Assembly: GCF_005884405.1 (NCBI RefSeq)
Contig: NZ_VCAO01000002.1
Coordinates: 248,001 to 312,000, forward strand
Source: Qipengyuania marisflavi
Lineage (GTDB): Bacteria > Pseudomonadota > Alphaproteobacteria > Sphingomonadales > Sphingomonadaceae
Length of the DNA: 64,000 bases
Direction: 5' to 3'
A program made the translations under genes and the position numbers. Shown piece by piece: positions 53,759 through 62,894 of this stretch; position 1 is the first letter of the stretch, and each line of letters begins with the position of its first letter. Under the pieces are notes generated by a model that saw nothing but the letters and a program-made list of their open reading frames with translations, did not search any database and was not told where the DNA came from.

Positions 53759-54220
53759 CTATCGCCCGGCATCCTTGGCTACCGCGTCGAGCACGCCGTT
53801 GGCAAACTTGGCCTCGCGGTCGTCGAAGAACGCCTTGGCGACATCGACATATTCGCTGATTGCGGCGCCTTTGGGCACGTCGGCGCGGGCGATGAGTTCA
53901 TAAGTCCCGGCGCGCAGCACCTGCAGCATGGTCTTGTCGAGCCGGGCCAGCGTCCATCCGGTAGCCAGCCGCGCGGCCAGCTTCTCGTCAATCTCGTCGC
54001 GGCGGGCATCGACCCCGGCCACGATGTCATCGAAGAAATCGACATCGGCATCGGCGAACCACACGTCCTCGATCTCCGCACCCAGCCGGTGCTGGTGGAA
54101 TTCGTTGAGCAACCGCGCCAGCGCGGTGCCCTCCATATCCATCTGATATAGCGCCTGGACCGCAGCCAGACGGGCAGCGGAGCGGGCTTGCGAGCGCGGA
54201 TTGTTATTTTTATCGGTCAC
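53759..54220 (-). CDS. nusB: Transcription antitermination factor NusB
   Basis: A 153-residue NusB, which binds boxA RNA and S10 in rRNA antitermination. Motifs are SAARLAAVQALYQMDMEG, LDKTMLQVLRAGTYEL and ISEYVDVAKAFFDDREAKFANGVLDAVAKD. The GTG start overlaps the hisD stop (GTGA). The stop TAG overlaps the presumed thiL start region. Confidence 0.96.
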   Translation of the reverse strand: MTDKNNNPRSQARSAARLAAVQALYQMDMEGTALARLLNEFHQHRLGAEIEDVWFADADVDFFDDIVAGVDARRDEIDEKLAARLATGWTLARLDKTMLQVLRAGTYELIARADVPKGAAISEYVDVAKAFFDDREAKFANGVLDAVAKDAGR

Positions 54221-55506
54221 TTGAGTCTCACGGAAATCGAATGGGCATGGGCCGGCAGGCCCTCGGCCTCGGCAAGGCGAATGGCGGCGGGTCCGACGGC
54301 GGCAAGCGCCGCTTGGGACGCGTCTATAAAACTGGTGCGCTTCATGAAATCGAGCACTGAAAGACCGCTGGCAAATCGTGCGCGGCGGCCGGTAGGAAGG
54401 ACGTGATTGGGGCCGGCGATGTAATCCCCGACGGCCTCTGGCGTATGGCGGCCAAAGAATACGCTGCCCGCATGGCGCAGCTGGTCGAACATTGCCTGCG
54501 GATCGGCAATTGCCAGTTCGACATGCTCAGCAGCCAGCCGGTCTGACAGGGCGGGCGCCTGATCAAGACTTTCCACCAGCACGATCACGCCGTGATTGTC
54601 CCAGCTGGCCCGCGCGGTCTTGGCCGTTGGCAGGGTCATCAATTGCAGATCAATGGTATCGGCAACCATCCGCGCCAGTGTCAGATCATCGGTGATCAGG
54701 ATCGCCTGACTGGTCGGGTCATGTTCTGCCTGGCTAAGCAGATCGGCGGCGATCCATTCGGGATCGTTATCCTTGTCGGCGATCACCAGAATTTCGCTCG
54801 GTCCGGCAACCATGTCGATACCGACCACGCCGTAAAGCTGGCGCTTGGCCTCGGCGACCCAGGCATTGCCGGGTCCGGTCACGACATCGACCTTGCCGAT
54901 CCGCTTGGTGCCATAAGCCAGCGCAGCAATCGCCTGCGCCCCGCCGACACGCCAGATTTCATCCACCTGCGCGATATGCGCGGCGGCCAGCACCAGATCA
55001 TTGGTTTGCCCCCGCGGTGTAGGCGTAGCGACCACCAGCCGCTCCACCCCGGCGACCTTTGCAGGAATCGCGTTCATCAGCAGCGATGAAGGATAGGCCG
55101 CGCGGCCTCCGGGCACATACAGCCCCGCCGCATCAACCGCGTTCCAGCGTGCGCCCAGCCGCATTCCAGCTGCATCGGTATAGTCGCGGTCCTGCGGCAA
55201 CTGCGCCTCGTGATAGGCACGGATCCGGTCAGCGGCGAGATGCAGCGCCTTGCGCAGATCGCTATCCAGCGCGTCATAGGCGGTCTTGCAGTCAGCGGCA
55301 GGGACGCGCCAATCGGCATCATCGGTCAGGCGGTGCTCGTCAAACCGCATGGTGTATTCCACCAGCGCCGCGTCACCGCGTTCGCGCACTTCGTTGAGGA
55401 TCCCGGTAACATCGCGCCCGACATTGGCGTCGCTTTCCCGGCGGTCGCGAACGATCCGGGTGAACTTCGCTTCAAAATCCGCATCCGTGGTGCGCAGCAT
55501 CTGCAT
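54217..55506 (-). CDS. hisD: Histidinol dehydrogenase
   Basis: A 429-residue zinc enzyme that converts histidinol to histidine in two NAD-dependent steps. Motifs are GLYVPGGRAAYPSSLLMNAIPAKVAGV, VGGAQAIAALAYGT, VTGPGNAWVAEAKRQLYG and DMVAGPSEILVIAD, with AGPNHVLPTGRRARFASGLSV near the C-terminus. It overlaps hisG upstream (the stop of hisG lies within the GTGATG of the start) and nusB downstream. Confidence 0.97.
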   Translation of the reverse strand: MQMLRTTDADFEAKFTRIVRDRRESDANVGRDVTGILNEVRERGDAALVEYTMRFDEHRLTDDADWRVPAADCKTAYDALDSDLRKALHLAADRIRAYHEAQLPQDRDYTDAAGMRLGARWNAVDAAGLYVPGGRAAYPSSLLMNAIPAKVAGVERLVVATPTPRGQTNDLVLAAAHIAQVDEIWRVGGAQAIAALAYGTKRIGKVDVVTGPGNAWVAEAKRQLYGVVGIDMVAGPSEILVIADKDNDPEWIAADLLSQAEHDPTSQAILITDDLTLARMVADTIDLQLMTLPTAKTARASWDNHGVIVLVESLDQAPALSDRLAAEHVELAIADPQAMFDQLRHAGSVFFGRHTPEAVGDYIAGPNHVLPTGRRARFASGLSVLDFMKRTSFIDASQAALAAVGPAAIRLAEAEGLPAHAHSISVRLK

Positions 55507-56162
55507 CACGCGGCGGCCGCCTGCTGGCGCTCGGTGCGAAAAGCCTCGACCAGCGCGGCAATCCGGCGGTCGGTTTTCAGCGCGACGCGGTTGACGATCA
55601 GCCGCGCAGAAATGTCCATGATGTGCTGCGTTTCTACCAGCCCATTGTCGCGCAATGTCTGTCCGCTGGACACCAGATCGACAATCCGCCCTGCCAGACC
55701 CAGCGCCGGGGCAATCTCCATCGCGCCGTTCAGCTTCACACATTCGGCCTGGACCCCGCGCGCCTCGAAATGGCGGCGCGTGATGTTGGGATATTTGGTC
55801 GCGACGCGCAGATGGCTGGCGCGGCCCGATGCACTGGTCCCGTCCCGCGGTTCGGCAACGGCCAGATGGCAGTGGCCAATGTCGAGATCGACAGGGGCAT
55901 AAAGATCGGCGTAGTCAAATTCTGCGATGACGTCGGACCCGACGATGCCCAGCTGCGCTGCACCATGCGCAACAAATGTGGCCACATCGAATGCGCGCAC
56001 GCGGATCAACCGCATGTCTTCGCGCGTTGTGGTAAATGTGAGCGAGCGGTTGGCCTTGTCGTGAAACGCGGCCTCAGGATCGATTCCGGCACGCGCCATC
56101 ACCGGCAGCGCCTCGTCGAGGATGCGGCCCTTGGGAATGGCGAAGGTCAGGCTGGCAGGCAT
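55506..56162 (-). CDS. hisG: ATP phosphoribosyltransferase, short form
   Basis: A 218-residue HisG, catalysing the first step of histidine synthesis. It starts [18 protein letters not shown] and shows [37 protein letters not shown] and the [21 protein letters not shown] phosphate loop. This is the short form, which lacks the C-terminal regulatory domain and needs HisZ; no hisZ is in this window. The start at 56162 is the Met before PASLTFA. Confidence 0.96.
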   Translation of the reverse strand: MPASLTFAIPKGRILDEALPVMARAGIDPEAAFHDKANRSLTFTTTREDMRLIRVRAFDVATFVAHGAAQLGIVGSDVIAEFDYADLYAPVDLDIGHCHLAVAEPRDGTSASGRASHLRVATKYPNITRRHFEARGVQAECVKLNGAMEIAPALGLAGRIVDLVSSGQTLRDNGLVETQHIMDISARLIVNRVALKTDRRIAALVEAFRTERQQAAAA

Positions 56163-56198
56163 GGTTGGCGCAGATAGGCAGCAGGGGGACAAAGGGCA

Positions 56199-57290
56199 AT
56201 GGCGATCAGCGGGGCAAAATATGTAGTGGCCGATCTCGATGCCACCGGTCTGGACGCTGTGCGCCGCGCTTTTGAGAACCAGGTTGCCTATTGCCGCGAC
56301 AATGATGCCGGGATTACCGCATTGATTTGCGACGCGATTGGCGCGCTGATCGATACGCAGCGTGGCGGCAAGGTGATGGACCGCGTGCGCCAATGGACAG
56401 GTCCGGCACTGTCGGATGCAGTACCGCTGCGGCTGGCTGGCGGTGTCCATGCGCTGCATCTTTCAGGCAAGGCTCCGGCGCTTGGCGCGATTTATCGCGG
56501 TGATGCCCCGGCTAACGCGGTTGATCTGGTGGCGGATGCTATCGAACTGCATGAGGCATTCCTGCTGCAGTGGCTGGACGGGCCGCCGCAAACCAATGAG
56601 GCAGGACGCTCTGCGAATTTCGCAGTGTCGCTGTTGTGGTTGGCGGGCCAAGGACTGCCCGCCGATTTCGCGCTGTACGAAGTGGGGGCCAGTGCGGGTC
56701 TCAACCTGCTGATGCAGCATTATCGCTATGATCTGGACGGGATCACACTGGGAAGTGCGAAGTCAGGGGTCCATCTGACGCCAGGATGGCGAGGCCCGCA
56801 ACCGCCGGATCGCAAGATCACCATTCGCTCTGCAGAAGGGTGCGATATTGCGCCGATAGACATCTCCGATCCCGCGCAGGCGACGCGGCTGAAGGCGTAC
56901 ATCTGGCCCGAATTTACCGAACGCTTTGCACGGATGGATGCAGCAATTGCGGTGGCTAAACGCTACCCACCGGCGATTGCCAAGCTTACCGCCAGCGCCT
57001 TTCTTGCAGATGTGCTCAAGCGGCCCGCCACACGCGGGGTGACCCGCGTGGTGATGCATTCGGTCGTCTGGCAATATCTCCCGCCTAAAGAGCGTGATCG
57101 GATGACCGATCTGATCGAGCGGGCGGGCGCGCAGGCCACTGATGATGCGCCGCTGGCATGGGTTTCGCTGGAGGCGAACCGCGATACACATCGGCACGAA
57201 CTGACGATCAGCTATTGGCCGGGCGGTGAAATGCGCCGCCGCGTTGCCACCGCGCACCCGCATGGCGCGTGGATAAAGTGGTCGGGCTAA
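56199..57290 (+). CDS. DUF2332 family protein
   Basis: A 363-residue soluble protein. It carries the DUF2332 pattern [21 protein letters not shown], a glycine-rich loop typical of nucleotide/SAM-binding folds, and the [17 protein letters not shown] segment. Function is unknown. It is divergent from hisG, with only 36 nt between starts, and its stop overlaps the stop of the hydrolase that follows on the other strand. Confidence 0.88.
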   Translation: MAISGAKYVVADLDATGLDAVRRAFENQVAYCRDNDAGITALICDAIGALIDTQRGGKVMDRVRQWTGPALSDAVPLRLAGGVHALHLSGKAPALGAIYRGDAPANAVDLVADAIELHEAFLLQWLDGPPQTNEAGRSANFAVSLLWLAGQGLPADFALYEVGASAGLNLLMQHYRYDLDGITLGSAKSGVHLTPGWRGPQPPDRKITIRSAEGCDIAPIDISDPAQATRLKAYIWPEFTERFARMDAAIAVAKRYPPAIAKLTASAFLADVLKRPATRGVTRVVMHSVVWQYLPPKERDRMTDLIERAGAQATDDAPLAWVSLEANRDTHRHELTISYWPGGEMRRRVATAHPHGAWIKWSG

Positions 57291-58183
57291 ACCGTTCGCT
57301 GCAAGAATTCGTCCATCGCTGCATTCACGGATTCGGGCGCTTCCCACGGTATAAAGTGGCCGCATTCGGGCACTTCAACAACTGACAGTTCGTCGATGAT
57401 GGCATCCAGACCGGCCAGATTGACCGGCGGAAGGGCAAGATCATCCTGTCCCCACAGCACCAGTGCTGGAATGGTCAATTGCGGCAATGTTGGCGGCGTC
57501 CAATGCTCAGGCGCATGGTAAGTCGCATTGGGCAGGGGTATGTCCAGAGTGCTGGCGCGATACCAGTTCAGCATCGCTATCGCGGCCTCGCCATCTTGCC
57601 AGTCCTGCATCAGCAGGGCGCGTTCGTCAGGCTCCATCCGGTCGGCTGCACCCCAATTGATCTCGCGGCGCAGGAACGGTTCCAGACCCTCCTCGCGTAG
57701 ATTGGCATCATGGGCCGGATCGCGAAACGCGCGCATATACTGGCTCGCCATACGCTGGACCGGATTGGTGTAGAGCAGTTTCTGAAACAGCGCCGGGTGC
57801 GGGGCATCGGCAATGACTACACGGCTGACACGCCCGGTCATCTGCCCTCCCAACGCGACGCCCCAGGCGATGGCGCCGCCCCAATCGTGGCCGATGATGG
57901 TGAAATCTGCGATCCCCAACGCATCGGCCAGCAGGAAGATGTCACCAATCAGTTTGTCAGGCGTGTAATCCTCGACCAGCGGCGGCTTGGACGATCCGCG
58001 ATAACCGCGCTGGTCGGGAGCGATGCAGCGGAAACGGTCCGAAAAATGCGCGATCTGATGACGCCATGTGCGGTGATTTTCGGGAAAACCATGCAGGAAG
58101 ATCAGCGCAGGCGCATCACGAGGACCGCAATCGGCCACATCCAGCGCGATACCATTGGCCAGTGTGATGCGCGTCTGTTCCAC
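57287..58183 (-). CDS. Alpha/beta hydrolase (epoxide hydrolase-like)
   Basis: A 298-residue alpha/beta hydrolase. HGFPENHRTW supplies the oxyanion hole, GHDWGG gives the nucleophile (Asp-type elbow), and the closing acid-His pair is in WGQDDLALP and ECGHFIPWEAPE. An Asp nucleophile in GHDWGG points to epoxide hydrolase or haloalkane dehalogenase chemistry. It follows the SDR gene by 5 nt. Confidence 0.9.
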   Translation of the reverse strand: MEQTRITLANGIALDVADCGPRDAPALIFLHGFPENHRTWRHQIAHFSDRFRCIAPDQRGYRGSSKPPLVEDYTPDKLIGDIFLLADALGIADFTIIGHDWGGAIAWGVALGGQMTGRVSRVVIADAPHPALFQKLLYTNPVQRMASQYMRAFRDPAHDANLREEGLEPFLRREINWGAADRMEPDERALLMQDWQDGEAAIAMLNWYRASTLDIPLPNATYHAPEHWTPPTLPQLTIPALVLWGQDDLALPPVNLAGLDAIIDELSVVEVPECGHFIPWEAPESVNAAMDEFLQRTV

Positions 58184-58188
58184 TGTGC

Positions 58189-59016
58189 TCAGCTGTCCGC
58201 CTGCATTTTTTCCATATAGCCTGCCGCGACCATACCGGCGATCTGGTCAAGCAAAGCCTCGGGCGTCCGGCGCGCTTCGCCCATGGCCTCTTCTACGCCG
58301 CGCGCCACGATGATCTCGCGCTCTTCCGCCGCTACTGCGTCCACGATGATGCGTGCGGCCTCTGCGGGGGGGATGCCGTTGTCGATAATCTTGTCGCTGC
58401 GTCCGCGCACCGATCCGTCGGCATTCAGCGCATTGCGGCTGACATCGGTCGCAACCGATCCGGGGCAGACGACATGGACCGCAATCCCACTCTGCGAAAG
58501 CTCGGCGCGCAAGGCATCGGCATAGCCGATCAGGCCGTGCTTGGCCGCGCAATAGGCTGTGCGCATCGGCACGCCGACCTTGCCCGCGATGGACGAGATG
58601 AACAGCAGCCGCCCGCTGCCGCGCGCAGTCATATGCGGCAGCAGCGCCTGTGCGGCGGCGATCTGCGCGGTCAGGTCGATCTCGATGATCTGGCGATAGA
58701 CGGCCATTGCCGTGTCGACAGCCGGGCTGCGCTGCGAAATCCCGGCATTGGCCACAAAGATATCGATACCGCTCCGCCAAGCGGTGGCCTGCACCGTGGC
58801 ATTATGCATTGCCGCTTCGTCGCGCACGTCGAAGGGCAGCACCAGCGTTTCGGTGGGCAAGCTGTCAGCGACCTCTGCCAGCCGTGCCTCATCGCGCCCT
58901 GACAGCACAATGTTCGCCCCGCGGCTCGCCCATTCGCGCGCCAGTGCGGCACCGATGCCGCTGCTTGCGCCGGTGATCCAGGCGGTCTTGTCGGCAAAGC
59001 TCATCGGGGTCTCCAT
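58189..59016 (-). CDS. SDR-family oxidoreductase
   Basis: A 275-residue short-chain dehydrogenase/reductase with TGASSGIGAALA for NAD(P) binding, the NAG motif, and the catalytic Ser in LLFISSIAG with Tyr-x-x-x-Lys in AYCAAKHG. Substrate unknown. The start overlaps the stop of the pirin gene (TGATG). The internal Met at 59004 is an alternative start. Confidence 0.92.
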   Translation of the reverse strand: METPMSFADKTAWITGASSGIGAALAREWASRGANIVLSGRDEARLAEVADSLPTETLVLPFDVRDEAAMHNATVQATAWRSGIDIFVANAGISQRSPAVDTAMAVYRQIIEIDLTAQIAAAQALLPHMTARGSGRLLFISSIAGKVGVPMRTAYCAAKHGLIGYADALRAELSQSGIAVHVVCPGSVATDVSRNALNADGSVRGRSDKIIDNGIPPAEAARIIVDAVAAEEREIIVARGVEEAMGEARRTPEALLDQIAGMVAAGYMEKMQADS

Positions 59017-59906
59017 CAGGGATAGGTAGCGGTGTTGGGTGCGCCATCCGGCAGCGGGATGCGTTCTTCAGTGTCGCCCGGCACATCCGGAAAGCGACCC
59101 TCGCGCCAGTCTTCCTTCGCCTGCTGGATACGCTCGCGGCTGGAGCTGACGAAATTCCACCATGCGTGTCGCTTGGTCGCAAAGGCCTCGCCGCCCATAA
59201 ACATGACCCGCGCGCCCGGTGCGGAAGAGAGCGTCATCTCGCGATCAGGGGCCAGCACTGACAGCTCGTACAGTTTCAGAGGATGGCCATCGACCTGTGC
59301 CTCGCCGCCCACCAGCATCAGTGCCCGCTCGTCTGCTTCGATCTCGATGGGAATCAAGCCTCCGGGAGCCAGAGCGATTTCGGCATAGATCGTGCCCGAA
59401 TGCGTGGTCGTCGCCGCTTTCTCGCCCCACAGCTCGCCCATGATAACGATGGCGCGCGCAACACCGTCCTCGATCACTGGCAGATTTGTCACCGCCTCGA
59501 ACGCCGGATCAATCTCCTCGCGGCCATCGGGCAGGGCAAGCCACGTTTGCATGCCGTAAAGCTTCGGTCCCGCAGCACGCTCGTCGGCGGGCGAGCGTTC
59601 CGAATGGACGATCCCGCGCCCTGCGGTCATCAGATTGACCTGACCGGGCTGGATGGTGGCAAAGCTGCCCAGACTGTCACGGTGCTCGATAGCGCCTTCG
59701 AACAGCCATGTGACTGTCGCCAAATTGATATGCGGATGCGGGCGGACATCCATCCCGCTGCCCAAATCAAGCTGCGCCGGACCGAACTGATCGACAAAGA
59801 TAAACGGCCCCACCATGCTACGTGAACGGGCGGGGAGCACCCGCCGCACCTGAAACTGGCCGAAGTTGTGGGTGACTGGCGTCAGCGTCTGCTCGAAGAT
59901 GTTCAC
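59016..59906 (-). CDS. Pirin family protein
   Basis: A 296-residue bicupin. The N-terminal cupin has RPHPHINLATVTWLFEGAIEHRDSLG with metal-binding His/Glu, and TAGRGIVHSERSP. Pirins bind iron and act as quercetin dioxygenases or redox sensors. It overlaps the BolA gene by 4 nt (ATGA), and the four-gene run BolA-pirin-SDR-hydrolase looks like one unit. Confidence 0.94.
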   Translation of the reverse strand: MNIFEQTLTPVTHNFGQFQVRRVLPARSRSMVGPFIFVDQFGPAQLDLGSGMDVRPHPHINLATVTWLFEGAIEHRDSLGSFATIQPGQVNLMTAGRGIVHSERSPADERAAGPKLYGMQTWLALPDGREEIDPAFEAVTNLPVIEDGVARAIVIMGELWGEKAATTTHSGTIYAEIALAPGGLIPIEIEADERALMLVGGEAQVDGHPLKLYELSVLAPDREMTLSSAPGARVMFMGGEAFATKRHAWWNFVSSSRERIQQAKEDWREGRFPDVPGDTEERIPLPDGAPNTATYP

Positions 59907-60175
59907 GGCGTCGGGGCCGAAGCCTGGATTGCCAGCGCGTGGACCCGCTCGCCGGGAATATCACCTAGCGCGCGGTTGACCATGCGTTGGCGTTCGAGGC
60001 GGGACTTGTCGGCAAAAGCAGGCGCTTCGATCACCACGGTGAAATGCGATGCGCCGCTGCCGTCGTCACCCGAATGCCCGTGATGCTTGGCGCTGTCGTT
60101 TATTACCTCGAGCCGGGTGGGGGTGAAGGCGTCTTGCAACAGCTGCTCCATTTCCTGTTGAACGGGGCTGGTCAT
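59903..60175 (-). CDS. BolA family protein
   Basis: A 90-residue BolA/IbaG-type protein, involved with monothiol glutaredoxins in iron-sulfur handling. The central VINDSAKHHGHSGDDGSGASHFTVVI and the RQRMVNRAL segment match the family. It starts divergently from the J-domain gene and overlaps pirin downstream. Confidence 0.93.
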   Translation of the reverse strand: MTSPVQQEMEQLLQDAFTPTRLEVINDSAKHHGHSGDDGSGASHFTVVIEAPAFADKSRLERQRMVNRALGDIPGERVHALAIQASAPTP

Positions 60176-60231
60176 AACAAATCTCCTTCAGGGGGTTCAC
60201 TAACGCGCTTTGGCTCCCCATCCTAACGCGA

Positions 60232-60825
60232 ATGCGCGGCGCAAGGTTTCACGGCAGATACGAAAAGGCGGGGCGCGTCTGCGAGCACCCGACGTGCCGC
60301 GAATTGGGCGAATTCCGCGCGCCCGGATCACGCGGCAGCAGTTTCGACGGGCCGGGTGACTGGCGCTGGTTCTGCCTTGACCATGTGCGCGAATTCAACG
60401 CCGGCTATGACTGGTTCGATGGAATGAGCGCCGAAGAAATCTATGCCGCGCAGGCGCCCAGCGCGGGGTGGCGCACAGAAAGCCCCAGCTTCAACCCGAT
60501 GGCGGGCGTGGACGGAATGCCCCGCTGGGCGGACTATGCCGACCCGCTGGAGGCGATTTCTGCCCGCGCCAATGGCATCAAGAGCCGCGCCCGGCGCGAG
60601 GCTGAGATGGCGATGGATGGCCGGTTCAGCCGCGAGGAGGCCGCCGCGCTCGACGTGATGGGGCTGGGCTTGGAAATCGACCGGCACGGGCTGCGCAAGC
60701 GGTATTCAGAGCTGGTCCGCCGCTATCACCCCGACCGCAATGGCGGCGATCGCCAGCACGAAACGCGCCTGACCCGCGTGGTCGAGGCGTATCAATTGCT
60801 CAGGAAAAGCCGCGTCTTCGCCTGA
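60232..60825 (+). CDS. J-domain (DnaJ-like) protein
   Basis: A 197-residue protein with a C-terminal J domain. The HPD motif is visible in LVRRYHPDRNGG. The N-terminal part (RVCEHPTC, WFCLDHVREFN) has a Cys-based pattern that may bind zinc. It pairs with BolA, as in other alphaproteobacteria, and could recruit Hsp70 to a specific client. It ends just before the convergent SRPBCC gene. Confidence 0.93.
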   Translation: MRGARFHGRYEKAGRVCEHPTCRELGEFRAPGSRGSSFDGPGDWRWFCLDHVREFNAGYDWFDGMSAEEIYAAQAPSAGWRTESPSFNPMAGVDGMPRWADYADPLEAISARANGIKSRARREAEMAMDGRFSREEAAALDVMGLGLEIDRHGLRKRYSELVRRYHPDRNGGDRQHETRLTRVVEAYQLLRKSRVFA

Positions 60826-61266
60826 TTACCCCGCTTCGCACAGCGCCGCCAATTGCTCGGCACAGGCGGTCCAACCCTGTTCGAAGCCCATTGCCTTGTG
60901 CTGCTCGCATGCTTCTTCAGTCCAGTGACGCGCGCTGGCGGTGTACCGGGTCCCGTCACCCTCGGGTGCGATTTCCCATATGCCAATCATGAACGGGCCA
61001 CTCGGTTCGAAATCGCCGGTTACGGCATCGGTGGTGACAAAGCGGCGCCCCTCGTCCCAAGCCAGAAAAATCCCCTCATTGGGCATCATCTCGCCATCGG
61101 GGCCGTGCATCGTCATCACGCTGCGACCGCCAGCCCGACGTTCCTGCACTGCGATTTCCACGCGCCACGGGGCGGGGCACCACCATTCGGTCTGACGGTT
61201 GGCCATCACGTCCCAGACTTTTGCGGTAGGCGCAGCGATAAAGCGGCTTACGGACAGTTCGTGCAT
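60826..61266 (-). CDS. SRPBCC (AHSA1-like) domain protein
   Basis: A 146-residue START-like hydrophobic-ligand or chaperone-cofactor fold, with IAAPTAKVWDVMAN at the N-terminus and GIFLAWDEGRRFVTTDAV in the core. Function unclear. The start overlaps the VOC gene stop by one base. Confidence 0.88.
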   Translation of the reverse strand: MHELSVSRFIAAPTAKVWDVMANRQTEWWCPAPWRVEIAVQERRAGGRSVMTMHGPDGEMMPNEGIFLAWDEGRRFVTTDAVTGDFEPSGPFMIGIWEIAPEGDGTRYTASARHWTEEACEQHKAMGFEQGWTACAEQLAALCEAG

Positions 61267-61751
61267 CAGGAAGCGCCCTCGATTGCTGCCTCGATCGCGT
61301 CATGGTCGATCTTGATCATCTGCGACATCGCGGCAAAAACGCGTGAACGGACTTCCGCGTCTTCGTGCCGCAACCCGTCCATTAAAGCGCGCGGGACAAT
61401 CTGCCAGCGGACGCCGTAGCGGTCGGACAGCCAGCTGCATGCCATCGGCTCCCCGCCGCCCTCCAGCAGCGCATTCCAGTAACGATCCGTCTCGGCTTGA
61501 TCGTCGGTATAAATTTGAAACGATACCGCATCGGTAAACGGCTGATCGGGTCCGCCATTGAGCGCGAGATATGGTGCGCCCAAAATCGTTGCTTCGACAG
61601 TAATGGTGCCGCCAGCTTTGCCGCCGGGCCAATCCGATGGTGAGGGGTTCACTTTGTCGATCGAGGAATCCGGAAAAATACCGGCGTAGAAGCGCATCGC
61701 TTCTTCGGCATTGCCGTCGAACCACAGGCAGGGTGCAATTTTATCAGCCAT
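61266..61751 (-). CDS. VOC family (PhnB-like) protein
   Basis: A 161-residue protein of the VOC/glyoxalase fold, with PCLWFDGNAEEAMRFYAGIFPDSSI, ALNGGPDQPFTDAVSFQIY and SWLSDRYGVRWQIVPRAL. Such proteins bind metal and small ligands; the substrate is unknown. It overlaps the GST gene by 8 nt. Confidence 0.92.
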   Translation of the reverse strand: MADKIAPCLWFDGNAEEAMRFYAGIFPDSSIDKVNPSPSDWPGGKAGGTITVEATILGAPYLALNGGPDQPFTDAVSFQIYTDDQAETDRYWNALLEGGGEPMACSWLSDRYGVRWQIVPRALMDGLRHEDAEVRSRVFAAMSQMIKIDHDAIEAAIEGAS

Positions 61752-62373
61752 TGGCCTGCGCCTCGTCGATCAGTTTCTGGTCAATCGCCTTGGCCTCGCG
61801 ATATTTGGGCCGCACGCGTAGCCGCTCGGCATAGGTCTTGAATGCGTCGTCTGCGGGGAGGGACTGGAACATCAGCCCCCAATCCACCTGGCTGCCAACA
61901 TAGACATCGGCCATGGTGAAACGGTCGCCGCAGATGAAATCGCGGCCCGACAAGACCGATGCCAGCGTTTCGACGGTGCGGTCATAGGTCCCGAAACCGG
62001 CCATCGATTCCTTGCCGTCGGGCACATCCCAGCCCATCGCCTTGGCAGTGACCGCCTGTTCAACCGGCCCGGCGGCGAAGAACATCCAGCGCAGATATGA
62101 CGCGCGCTCCTCGACAGTTGGCAGTAAATCAGGCGCGCTAACCTCGGCCAGATAGGCGCAGATCGCGGCGGCTTCAGTGATGACGTGCACATGGCTGCCG
62201 TGATGGTGGACCAGCGTGGGCACCTTGCCCATCGGATTGGCATCCAGCAGTGCTCCGGGCTTCTCCTGCCAGTCGACCAGCTCGGTATCATAATCCGCGC
62301 CCGCCTCGTGCAATGCCCAGCGCGCAATCTGGCCGCGGCTCATCGGATTGGTGAAAAAGGTATAGTCAGCCAT
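61744..62373 (-). CDS. Glutathione S-transferase
   Basis: A 209-residue GST. The thioredoxin-like N-terminal domain shows TFFTNPMSRGQIARWALHEAG (Ser in the active-site position) and GKVPTLVHH. The helical C-terminal domain includes RDFICGDRFTMADVYVGSQVDW. It is the second gene in the DUF1428-GST-VOC-SRPBCC group, opposite the HxlR regulator. Confidence 0.93.
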   Translation of the reverse strand: MADYTFFTNPMSRGQIARWALHEAGADYDTELVDWQEKPGALLDANPMGKVPTLVHHHGSHVHVITEAAAICAYLAEVSAPDLLPTVEERASYLRWMFFAAGPVEQAVTAKAMGWDVPDGKESMAGFGTYDRTVETLASVLSGRDFICGDRFTMADVYVGSQVDWGLMFQSLPADDAFKTYAERLRVRPKYREAKAIDQKLIDEAQANG

Positions 62374-62455
62374 GTTTCAGGTCTCCTCTATGCGGCGATT
62401 GCTGCCGGACATACGAGGGTGTCAGTTGCAGCAAGGGTTGCACACGCGGCGGCGT

Positions 62456-62809
62456 TCATGCGTGCTTTTCGACAATTGGTTCGAAACCGCCAAAGATCAT
62501 GCGCTTGCCATCGAATGGCATTTCGCCAAAATCTTCCATGCGCGGGTCGCTCATCATTTTCTGCTCGCCCGCATCGGCGGTGGCGCGGTCGGGCCAGGTG
62601 ACCCAGCTGAAGACGATTTTCTCGCCGTTATCAGCCTTCACGGCGCGGCGAAAATCGGTGGTGTGGCCATCGGGAACATTAGCCTCCCAGCATTCGACCT
62701 GGCTCAGCGCGCCATATTCCTTGACCAATTCCCAGAACTTTTCGGCAGTGTCGCGATAGGCGTCCTTATTGCCTTCAGGCACAGCAGCGATGAATCCGTT
62801 TACATACAT
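62456..62809 (-). CDS. DUF1428 family protein
   Basis: A 117-residue dimeric alpha/beta-barrel protein (YbaA-like) with MYVNGFIAAVP, GALSQVECWEANVPDG and MPFDGKRMIFGGFEPI. Function unknown. The Met at 62809 is supported by GGAGAG seven nt before it; an in-frame Met at 62827 is less likely. Divergent from the HxlR gene. Confidence 0.9.
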   Translation of the reverse strand: MYVNGFIAAVPEGNKDAYRDTAEKFWELVKEYGALSQVECWEANVPDGHTTDFRRAVKADNGEKIVFSWVTWPDRATADAGEQKMMSDPRMEDFGEMPFDGKRMIFGGFEPIVEKHA

Positions 62810-62894
62810 ACCGTCTCTCCAAGCCATCTGCGCGAGCACTCTTTTGCGACTCGCCATTTGCCAAGATTGAGCGATTGCGTTACAAAAAGCAACT
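62810..62894. promoter_or_regulatory. Divergent control region between DUF1428 and HxlR genes
   Basis: This 85-nt gap is shared by two divergent starts. A short inverted repeat GTTAC ... GTAAC overlaps its right edge and the start of the regulator gene. HxlR regulators commonly bind between such divergent genes, so a binding site here is likely; the exact operator is not identified. Confidence 0.4.
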
